Shown: positions 9,001 to 16,447 of the stretch, piece after piece
Layout: each line of letters starts with the position of its first letter
Position numbering within the stretch: position 1 is the first letter of the stretch
NCBI GenBank assembly: GCA_000226015.1
Contig: JH154555.1
Coordinates: 1 to 20,095 of the forward strand
DNA from: Mnemiopsis leidyi
Taxonomy: Eukaryota > Ctenophora > Tentaculata > Lobata > Bolinopsidae
Length of the DNA: 20,095 bases
Direction of reading: 5' to 3'
Translations under genes and position numbers: made by a program
The notes under the pieces: model-generated
Databases searched by the model: none
What the model was told of the DNA's origin: nothing
What the model saw: the letters and a program-made list of their open reading frames with translations, nothing else

Positions 9001-10874
9001 CGAAAAAGAAAGGAGAACCAACAACATGCAGGTTATTTAAAATTTAGAAGTACAATGTACATACGATTGGTCGGGGGAGGTGTCTTCTTTTCGGGCACTT
9101 TCTAACTCGTAGAACATTTGGTGTTCTTTAAGTCTGGAGATGTTAGCTTGTTTTGAGTGTTGTTGGCTATTATTGGTATGGATAGACTTAGATAATTTTA
9201 TTCGATAAATTTAATCAAGTCAATCAACAAAGACTAGATTATATTTAGGGATAAACATTAAAGGAGAATACCGAAAGCCACATGGCCTAGTTCAAGTTAA
9301 TTACTCAATCATACAAGTTAATTACTCAATTACAAGTAAAGCTAACTTTTTCATGGTCTCGTTGTGCATGTTGATAACATCTACTTCCTCCTTCTTGTGG
9401 AGGAGGATCTTCTCGACCATGTGCTGGTTTTCCATCATCAGATTCTTGTTGTCTTCCTCCAGCTTCTTGCACATCAGTTGCAGGGTTGTAAACTCATCTC
9501 TTAGCACTCCTGGTGAGAGCAGTGTTAGACGCTGTGTTCTGACACGTGACTGTGTTCTGACACGTGACTGTGTCCTGACACGTGACTTCGTTCTGACACG
9601 TGACTGTGTCCTGACACGTGACTGTGTCCTGACACGTGACTGTGTCCTGACACGTGACTGTGTCCTGACACGTGACTGTGTCCTGACACGTGACTGTGTC
9701 CTGACAATTTTTTCGTAATAGGACTAACATGATAGCATGTAGGACAGTTACATTTTCATTGTGTCGTTCGCGGAGGCATGTACTTACTCATTTATGTACT
9801 TACTTATATATGGCTTTTCCTTGCACTAATTATTATGAATTATAAAATACTATCTTTGATATTTTAAGGGTGAATACCGTTTTCTTGTTCAAGTCGGAAA
9901 CATTTTCCCTCTAGAGCGATGATTTGTGTTTCTTTACTGGCGACATCTTTTACCTTCATCGCCATCCTTAACATTTCCCTCTGAGTTGTTTCATGCTGTC
10001 TGATTAGCTGGATATTCTCCTGTCGGATAATATCATGTTACACAACCAAAAACACATACGATAATGTTACATACGCAGGGCAACATTACAACATTACACT
10101 ACAAATACACACAGTAACCCCACTCTGTACATTATCAGTAACAACACGTGACTTAGGCAACACAAATAGTTCTATTTTGTGTACACATCAACAGCACAGC
10201 AACCAACGAAAAAAATGCACTAAACTTTTATTAAGCACTATTGAATCAAAGCACCAATTAAGTACTGATATGGGACAAAATGGCAGTAAAAAAGTTTGTT
10301 ATATCACATTAAGTTTGTGATCGGTAATGTTTATGATACTGCTTCTTACAGAAGATCAATTTAACCTGTTGAAGAGCGAGGAAATTCTTGTCGCTCTCAG
10401 TCAGTTTCTTCCCAGGATCACTGATAATACTCTTGATGTCTTCTTGTCTACGCAAGTTCTCATAGTCAAGTTTCTTTATCTTTCCTCGGTACTGCTCCAA
10501 TGTGTTGTATAATGATGAAACTGGGGTATAAGTAATAAGTGTATATTATATAACACATGTACATGTGTGTATAACACATGTACTGTGTATAACACAGTCG
10601 TACAGAAAGACGGTTTGTAATTGGAAGTGGTAAATGTAAAGGGTCATAAACTCTTGAAGATATAGATAGTTCGAACTTGAACCATTTCTGATGAAAATAA
10701 GAACGTCAAAAGTCACACTTCAGAAGGAAACTTACAGCTAGTAAAAACATCCTTGTACGGTGCAGTTTCCTTAGCGTTGCGCTGGCGTAACTTCTCCGCA
10801 TACTGTTTGGGCCATGTCCCGCTGTATATCAACTCCCAGGTCCGGAGCTGAGGACGTTTGGAGCTCTCACCCAT
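6046..10874 (-). CDS. ATG16L1: ATG16L1, autophagy-related protein 16-1 (13 exons, complete)
   Basis: Scaffold of the ATG12-ATG5-ATG16 complex, which directs LC3/GABARAP lipidation on phagophore membranes. Exons in transcript order: 10736-10874, 10366-10520, 9878-10019, 9347-9509, 9065-9133, 8442-8552, 7979-8045, 7763-7868, 7543-7616, 6962-7154, 6785-6845, 6478-6625, 6046-6342. All phases join, giving 574 residues (human about 607). Residues 1-50 match the ATG5-binding helix (WPKQYAEKLRQRN at 21-33). Residues 60-215 form the coiled coil (LRDEF region from 148). Residues 216-265 are a short linker with GGLFSRLFRKS (237-247), like the GGLLDSITNIFGRRS segment in human. Residues 283-574 are the seven-bladed WD40 propeller: GGADKCIKLW, SGSHDRTLRLWD (390-401), SGHFDK (432-437), SPDGQYIACGS. 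Weak points are the donors GTTAAA (exon 2) and GTTAGC (exon 4), and the exon 8 start. The start ATG at 10874 was chosen because the helix lies in frame just downstream. Confidence 0.93.
6846..6905 (-). other. Possible in-frame 60-base 5' extension of ATG16L1 exon 11
   Basis: Exon 11 starts at 6845 after GCTTCAG, which gives exactly the family length between the DVR and SSC motifs. A second acceptor (CCAATTTTAG) lies 60 bases upstream. The 60 bases between are open in the same frame, so its use would insert 20 residues between two propeller blades. Confidence 0.3.
7155..7542 (-). other. ATG16L1 intron 9 with a CpG-rich patch
   Basis: A 388-base intron. Bases about 7345-7465 are richer in GC and CpG than the rest (GGCGCGC, GGGGCGCG, GACCGGCGCTCCG). 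No exon with matching phase was found in it, and the flanking exons already join at family length. Confidence 0.6.
8124..8182. repeat. Three-copy 18-19-bp tandem repeat in ATG16L1 intron 6
   Basis: Three near-identical units of the form AGTAGATAGATATCCAAT lie head to tail. The host intron (8046-8441) is otherwise AT-rich and featureless. Confidence 0.85.
8553..9064 (-). other. ATG16L1 intron 5 with diverged repeats
   Basis: A 512-base intron. About 8709-8853 holds two diverged copies of a 60-90-base segment sharing AACNGTGTTNAATCA near the left and AACAAAACCCGA near the right of each copy. At 8945-8995 TGTCACCC and ACAAAAA motifs recur. No further exon seen. Confidence 0.6.
9531..9706. repeat. 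18-bp tandem array with nine E-boxes in ATG16L1 intron 3
   Basis: About ten head-to-tail 18-bp units of the form CTGACACGTGACTGTGTC. CACGTG occurs at 9543, 9561, 9579, 9597, 9615, 9633, 9651, 9669 and 9687, exactly 18 bases apart. The units are nearly identical: early ones have TTCTG for TCCTG, and one has TTCG for TGTG. The array ends 22 bases from the 3' splice site of ATG16L1 exon 4 (9510), just upstream of a good branch-point sequence (TCTAAC). Because 18 is a multiple of three, both strands stay open and give spurious repetitive reading frames. Each unit can also fold through GACAC/GTGTC. Confidence 0.97.
10020..10365 (-). other. ATG16L1 intron 2
   Basis: A 346-base AT-rich intron with no extra exon seen. 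It contains one further CACGTG at 10146. Confidence 0.7.
10553..10568. repeat. 16-bp perfect palindrome in ATG16L1 intron 1
   Basis: ACACATGTACATGTGT, followed by two partial copies of TATAACACATGTAC up to about 10600. It lies about 30 bases from the 3' splice site of exon 2. Confidence 0.85.
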
Positions 10875-10881
10875 AGGTCAT
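10867..10881 (-). promoter_or_regulatory. Four-codon upstream ORF overlapping the ATG16L1 start codon
   Basis: An ATG at 10881 with G at -3 opens ATG-ACC-TAT-GGG-TGA, which ends 7 bases past the first base of the ATG16L1 start codon at 10874, in another frame. If the mRNA 5' end lies upstream, this overlapping uORF should reduce initiation at the main start. That effect is inferred. Confidence 0.4.
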
Positions 10882-10919
10882 ACCTGACGTTCTAGCCTTC
10901 CCTGTCCCGTCCGTTCATG

Positions 10920-11400
10920 CTATGGAACACAGTCAGTGTCACATTTTTGTTTTGGAATACAGTAAGTGTCACATTGTTGTTTTGGAACACAGTCAGTGTC
11001 ACATTGTTGTTTTGAAACACAGTTAGTGTCACATTGTTGTTTTGAATCACCGTAAGTGTCACATTGTTGTTTTGGAAGACAGTCATTGTCACAGTGTTGT
11101 TTTTGGAACACAGTCAGTGTTAAATTTCACATCGTTGTTTTTGGAAGACAGTAAGTGTCACATTGTTGTTTTTAGAACACAGACCAGATTAAATGTCACA
11201 TTGTTGTTTTGGAACACAGTCAGTGTCACATTGTTGTTTTGAATCACAGTAAGTGTCACATTGTTGTTTTGAAACACATTTAGTGTCAAATTGTTGTTTT
11301 GAAACACAGTAAGTGTCACATTGTTGATTTTAGAACACAGTAGGAGTCATATTGTTGTTATGGAAAACAGTAGGAGTCATGTGGTACTTATGAACAATAG
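10920..11400. repeat. 30-bp minisatellite upstream of ATG16L1, about 15 units
   Basis: About fifteen head-to-tail units of mostly 30 bases, each with a GGAACACAGTCAGTGTCAC-like core followed by ATTGTTGTTTT. Two units are about 38 bases, with a TTAAAT-containing insertion. Units decay towards the right end. The array starts about 45 bases upstream of the ATG16L1 start codon, so it occupies its promoter or 5' leader. On the minus strand about eleven units contain ATGTGA preceded by ACA. The Asn- and Val-rich open frames across it are products of the period. Confidence 0.95.
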
Positions 11401-12480
11401 TTTGTCTCTTGCAGCGTAATAAATGTCAAGAAACTTGTCACATTATAGAGATAAATTAGGGTGTTTCTATTAACGTAATTTAGTTGATTCTGATACTTGC
11501 AGCCTCTTAGAGTAAGACAAAAAAGACATGACAATTCGTATCAAATATAGAAAAAATAAATTAATTACGATAAACAAAAAACAATTTTACAGAATACAAA
11601 CTTGAATTGAAGTATGAATATTGAATAATCTACAGAACAAATTTTAAAATAGAAACCACGGAATCTGAATGCATGCTATGCCAATAGAAGAACCATCTTA
11701 CATTAATAATCGCATAATTGGGGGTGAGAGAGGCTTGTCTCTAAGAAGCTAAAAATCATTTCTAGAGGCCTTTGAGACGTCCCCTAAAGTAAAAATGGTG
11801 TCTTCATATTTGATTACGTCTGAATCTCAAGCCTAAAATTCGAACAAATATTTTGTGATTTGTTGATGCTCATTTCATTACTTTTTAAGTTAAATTGCGG
11901 CCGCCTCTTGGCCAGCTGCTACGACCTGGATCTTACATAATATAATGCATAGAAGGTACATCTGTCATTTTATCAATGGGGATAACGGAGGTGGTCATTG
12001 AGATTTATAGGTCTCAATGAAGAGGGTACCTATTTCAGATCAGCATATCTAGCAAGCTCGAATACCAGTTACATGATTGGTGCTGAGCAGATATTAAAAC
12101 GGACACGATTTCCACTTCTAATTCAAAGATTTATGGCCTGGCACCGTGCCAAATCAGGTATGACCCGACAACCTTTCACTTCCCAGAAAAGTGCTCTCTT
12201 CATTGAGCAACCGGCCCCTTGCAGAAATTATCGTATTGTTAAGTTTGAACAGGTAATTTGATACTGAGTTACTGTCCCGATCTTATTTCATACCATGAAA
12301 ACATCCAGTTGGAGCTTGACAATAAAGTCTAGTGAATTTCTTTATTACGTTTCCACTTAGGCTTCCAATCGTCTTCCATCTTGCTTACCACGTGATGTTC
12401 TTCTGCTTCACCTCTTCCATTACAGTTAGCAGATAGGGTTGTAACCTTTGCTTTGTTCAGTTTAACGGTTAAATAACATT
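11401..12480. other. Intergenic region between ATG16L1 and the Ly6-like gene
   Basis: Mostly AT-rich. An 87-codon plus-strand open frame at 11998-12261 is more GC-rich than its surroundings and ends near a CAG/GTAATT donor-like site, but it has no recognisable domain. I do not call it a gene. Confidence 0.5.
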
Positions 12481-12492
12481 GACTCATGCTCC

Positions 12493-12524
12493 AGACCTCG
12501 TTGTAACTGATTACAACAAGGTCT
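12493..12524. repeat. Hairpin upstream of the Ly6-like gene
   Basis: Fourteen-base arms with one mismatch (C/A) around the loop CTGA: AGACCTCGTTGTAA pairs with TTACAACAAGGTCT. It ends about 144 bases before the Ly6-like ATG. A second, smaller inverted repeat (TATCATCA/TGATGATA) lies near 12564-12586, beside a TATA-like GATATAAAT. Confidence 0.8.
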
Positions 12525-12667
12525 TTTGTTGTCCAATCATTTTTCTCTGATATATCAAGCGTATCATCATTTATGTTGATGATATAAATTAGTTCATTTT
12601 CTAAGTTACTAGACTAAACACCGTTACATCCCATAGAGAAGTATCAAGTACTCCAACTAGTAATACC

Positions 12668-13126
12668 ATGACGTATCAACTCTTTACACTTATCGTGATA
12701 TTCCTCCATGGCGGGACCAATGCCATCCGCTGTTTCCACTGTATGAAAGGATACTCCACTTTCAATAGCCAGGAAAGAAAAATTCCGAACGAGTGTGCAA
12801 AGCCCTACAAGACTGATTGCGACGAAAGCCAGACTACCTGCATCTTTGGGGATTACGGTGTTCAAGTAATCACATTGAACGGAACAATCCAGGCCATGGC
12901 GGAAGGAAAAATAAAAGATTGCCACGACATAGCAATGTATGGAAGCGATCCGTGCCAGACATTACAGGACAAATTTGCCGTGCCCGATGATGGATCTACA
13001 GTTTCCGCATTCAGGTGCAACATAAACACGTGTTCGACAGAAGATTACTGTAACACCGGAGGAGAACCTGAACTGACCTTTTTGATGGGGACTTTTTTAA
13101 GTTTGAGGCTTTTATTTGGACAATAA
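12668..13126 (+). CDS. Ly6/uPAR (three-finger) domain protein, single exon
   Basis: A 152-residue secreted or GPI-anchored protein. Residues 1-19 are a signal peptide with likely cleavage after TNA. The mature part opens IRCFHC and closes with CNINTCSTEDYCN, the CC..DxCN signature of the Ly6/uPAR fold. Ten cysteines (22, 25, 43, 51, 58, 85, 96, 117, 122, 128) fit a five-disulfide three-finger domain. N71-G-T is a possible glycosylation site. The tail after CNTGG is mostly hydrophobic (LTFLMGTFLSLRLLF) and may be a GPI signal, though it is short. Ly6 proteins modulate receptors, adhesion or signalling at the cell surface, but the specific role here is unknown. No introns are needed, which stands out beside its intron-rich neighbours. 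The TAA stop sits inside AATAAA. It converges on the PALB2-like gene, 169 bases away. Confidence 0.88.
   Translation: MTYQLFTLIVIFLHGGTNAIRCFHCMKGYSTFNSQERKIPNECAKPYKTDCDESQTTCIFGDYGVQVITLNGTIQAMAEGKIKDCHDIAMYGSDPCQTLQDKFAVPDDGSTVSAFRCNINTCSTEDYCNTGGEPELTFLMGTFLSLRLLFGQ
13111..13116 (-). terminator. Possible polyadenylation signal of the PALB2-like gene
   Basis: AATAAA on the minus strand, 180 bases past the PALB2-like stop. It lies within the last codons of the convergent Ly6-like gene. Confidence 0.45.
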
Positions 13127-13127
13127 A
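13122..13127 (+). terminator. Polyadenylation hexamer overlapping the Ly6-like stop codon
   Basis: AATAAA whose TAA is the Ly6-like stop codon at 13124-13126. If used, the 3' UTR is only some 10-30 bases long. Confidence 0.5.
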
Positions 13128-13295
13128 AAGTCTGCGATTCACGACAATGCTACCCATTTCAATGTGGAATTTCTTTATCTATAAGCTTCAAAAAATGAGA
13201 CTCTCCGATTTATGAAATATTGGATTTTTTTGCCCCCTGGCCCCATGCCTACATTATGAAAAAAAACTATCAATTACCTGACCATGACGGTCAGA

Positions 13296-14678
13296 TCACA
13301 CAGTCACAGGTATGTCTAAATGGCAAAGGACTACTGAATTTCCAGAGCCAAACAGAAATAATGGATTATCACCACTTACATCCAATAGAGTCATACCAGT
13401 AAGGTCGAACGTGGCCGTCCTCCTTTCAGTTATCAAGTTATGTACAAGCATGCCTCCTCCGTGCGAGTAAACTCCATAAAAACCACAAACAAAAACATTT
13501 CCTTGCGTTTCAACTTCAGCAATCAACCTCTGATCGTCAACATCTGGACTCAGAACAAGAGAGTAAAGCGTGCTCCCACAAGATATCACCAGGAAGGTAT
13601 GTGCGTTATGGTACCTGGCTGCGCGGCAGATCAGCTGATCTGATCCAGGGAGTGTTAACTCCCCACACAGCTCTCCCTCTAGCGACCAGATGTATATGTT
13701 ATCAGCTGAAGTACCGACAAGTTTCTCCGTCATGTGTTTAAGAGAGACAATTAAGTGTGGAGAAGAGAACTGAGAGAGGCATGATAGAGTTTTGAAGTGC
13801 GCATCATAACACAGCGCGAGAATTTGGTAGCTGGGCGTTTCTGAGTTAGCACACACTGAGAGAAATACTCGACTTTTTGAGTAGCAATAGGTTTCTATAG
13901 TAGCAGATTTACACTCGTATACAATGTTACACGTTTTCAAGTTGGCTATCGTCCCTTTCTTTTTGTCAATTCCTAATAAAATCTCATCTTCGCCGAACAA
14001 AAACACGTGATCAGTATAGGAATGAAGATCAGGGGACAGATCAAACTGTTCAACTTTCCAAGACTCTGTTCGAACAACAAAGATGCTAGTTTTAGTCCGT
14101 AGCAATACATGAGAAGCAATCTGAGCTGGATAAGAACTAGTTTCGGAGGAGAGTTTAGTGCTGTACAAAAATTGAGCAGACTGAAAACTAGGTTGAGTTG
14201 TCTGAGGGTTGTTAGCTCGGATATTATCAGTCAATTTGAACTGGTAGTGACAAAGAAGCTTCGTACCGGGTTTGATTGAGAAGGGTACTGTGAAAACAGG
14301 GAGCGGTTTTAGCTGAAATGGAGAGAGATTTATCAACAATAAATTAAATAAATACATTTGGGTTATTTTAGTTGAGTCAAAATCTGTAAAACATGAATTA
14401 ACCGAGCAATTTTCGATTCACATATGAAATATCCTTCACATGAGCACAAAAGTTCATATCTTTTACTGTTATAAAATATGCTAAAAACATGTCAAGTTAC
14501 TTGAACAAACCTTGTTCTCCACCTCTAAGAGAGAACTGTCTGGTTTTCTCCGCTTATTTCGCTGTCTTTCAGCTGATTTCAACTTCCGGTTCAACTCCTC
14601 CTGTATCCTCAACAATTCCGCTTTCTTTTTAGAGATTTCAGCTCGAGCCTGACTCTCAACTTCATTCTGAGACTTCAT
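13296..14678 (-). CDS. PALB2: PALB2-like protein (compact), coiled coil plus WD40-type propeller
   Basis: Two exons (14511-14678 and 13296-14312) join in phase 0 across a 198-base intron to give 394 residues. Residues about 13-42 form a charged helix with leucine spacing like the BRCA1-binding coiled coil of PALB2 (KKKAELLRIQEELNRKL), followed by a basic NLS-like run (RQRNKRRK, 38-45). Residues 57-394 are all-beta. The last third follows human PALB2 in order: GTSADNIYIW against GTTIMNNIVIW, then ARYHNAHTFLVIS, then a C-terminal blade ending SVVLCHL against IFVYHY. In animals PALB2 links BRCA1 to BRCA2 and RAD51 in homologous recombination. The human protein has about 1186 residues, so the long middle (chromatin-binding and MRG15-binding parts) is missing here. 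An in-frame stop five codons upstream supports the ATG at 14678. The alternative is an unrelated coiled-coil/propeller protein. Confidence 0.6.
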
Positions 14679-14687
14679 CTCCACCCA

Positions 14688-14731
14688 CGTTACTTACACG
14701 TAACTTACACGTTACTTACACATTACTCACA
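14688..14731. repeat. Four-copy 11-bp repeat of splice-donor-like hexamers before the PALB2-like start
   Basis: Four 11-bp units of CGTTACTTACA type. On the minus, sense strand they present GTAAGT three times and GTGAGT once, ending 10 bases upstream of the ATG at 14678. Confidence 0.85.
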
Positions 14732-15916
14732 TTTCATGTTGTCGTGGACAGTCATAGATCCTGTCTTGGTTATTTATAGTCAGTTTTACTCATGAGAGCT
14801 GATAGTTTTTACAGGGTGATTCAGAAAGGATGTTACTATCTAAATTTATTACAGTAAGTTTTATTTCATTACAATCGCGTTATGTACAAAAGTAATTCAA
14901 TTAAGTTACAGTGTTTGATATTTGTTATTAATCTACATTAAATCGCTTGTTCGTTGATAAAGGAAGCGCAGTACATAGTAAAGCTTTAAATTTCAAACAA
15001 AGTACAGTAATACAGTATGTAAATCATAAATCGCATATTGGCGCAATTCACATATTCTATACATCTTTTTGTCATCTATTCATATCATCTAACTCAATAT
15101 AACATTGCACTCTACAATACACAATGTAGTGTAGAGATGCCCACTCAATTGCTGATCTATCAAGAAAAACTACATTTATTTCTTCGAAGTAACACAAAAC
15201 CGGCTTTAACGTGGAAAATATTATATTTACTTCTCCAAAAACCAGGATGGTGCATCAGTTGGTCAAATCACCTGATATTCTTGGAAACATTAAGTTTACA
15301 CTTAACGGAAAGAACTGAAATACTTAAAATTTAAAGAAAGGTTAGTCATTGCATGCTCAAGACGTGCTAATAAGAACGAAATTGAAACTGTAATTACGAT
15401 AAATAGATAAATAGCAATTTAATAATCATCTTTAATTTAATAGAGCATAAACAATAAGTTAAGATAAATAAAGGGCAAATAATTTCAATGTCAAGAACAT
15501 AATTAGCGCTTATCGATATTAATTAAAATGGGACCAGCCCTTGAAATTTTAATTTTCATATAACTCAAATCGTTATAAGTTTATAAGTACCCTAAGTCAG
15601 TCTGATCAGGAGAGAAATCAAAAAATCAAAATCACGGTGAAATTTATATAAGAGAAAATTCAAAAGTCATCAAAAATTCAAATCATTCATGCGCAAACTC
15701 TATGTTTAAACTACTTATATTACTCAGAGGGACGTATAGTTATCATGGCTTGTTATAATTTTAAACCGATTTACAGCAAACAAAAAAGCTAAACCTCGAT
15801 CAAGAATTTCGATAGCTGCATTAAAATCAAGGTTCAGATGATCTAGCACCCAAACAATATATGTCATTTTCATCTGGAGACCAACAATATGATATTTCCA
15901 GTCAATATCTAAATCG
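14732..15916. other. AT-rich intergenic region, nothing recognised
   Basis: This lies between the PALB2-like 5' end and the PICK1 3' end. A 98-codon plus-strand frame at 15038-15334 has no recognisable domain and AT-driven composition. No RNA gene seen. The PALB2-like promoter must lie near its left edge. Confidence 0.5.
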
Positions 15917-15922
15917 TTTATT
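15917..15922 (-). terminator. Possible polyadenylation signal of PICK1
   Basis: AATAAA on the minus strand, about 525 bases past the PICK1 stop. No closer AATAAA was noticed. Confidence 0.35.
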
Positions 15923-16447
15923 AAAAGTACAATAGTTACGTTATTATTAAATAAATGTAAACGTGTGCGCCTTACTAACTAAACTACTTTGCTACTGGCA
16001 CAACGTTGGGTAACAACAAACAGTGTCATCCCATATTCATAACATAACAATCTAACTATAAAGCGGCGTGATTGTTTACACAATGATAACAACTTAGTGC
16101 CGTATCGTATGCACGTGCAATATGCACGCCGTACATTCTGTTATCTTAATAGGTTTTTAAATATGAGTCTATGCCATATATAACTGAACTACGGAGAGAG
16201 CCTATTCAAAGCAATATATTCTATACATAATACAAAGGCAACTAGCACCAAATGCTACGTTTTACTGACTCTAGTGCTCATATTGAGAACGAACGAACAA
16301 GAGCTTGGCCAGCTGAAATGATACAAATCTTTCAGCGGTATATTGACCACGGCTATACCCATACAATATCTACAATTTGATGTTGCAGAAAGAACAAATC
16401 TACGCAGTCTTTACCATGAAACTAAACACAGAAATGCACAGCAAGTT

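Noticed and set aside
9353-9730. Long repetitive open frames on both strands (repeats such as SGHSHV and CQDTVT)
   Set aside because: They are produced by the 18-bp period, a multiple of three, which keeps every frame open. The stretch is intronic in ATG16L1.
10892-11242. Asn/Val-rich and Gln/Cys-rich open frames in the 30-bp minisatellite
   Set aside because: Same cause: a period divisible by three. No start context, domain or splice link to ATG16L1.
11998-12261. 87-codon plus-strand open frame
   Set aside because: No recognisable motif or acceptor, and length is within chance for this DNA. Left as unexplained.
14511-14684. GTG start six bases upstream of the PALB2-like ATG
   Set aside because: A nuclear animal gene should start at ATG (14678). 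An in-frame stop lies just upstream.
14815-14835. ACAGGGTGATTCAGAAAG-like sequence resembling a DNA-transposon terminus
   Set aside because: No matching inverted end or transposase was found nearby, so a mobile element is not supported.
15038-15334. 98-codon plus-strand open frame with hydrophobic stretches
   Set aside because: AT-driven composition, no domain and no promoter or splice evidence.
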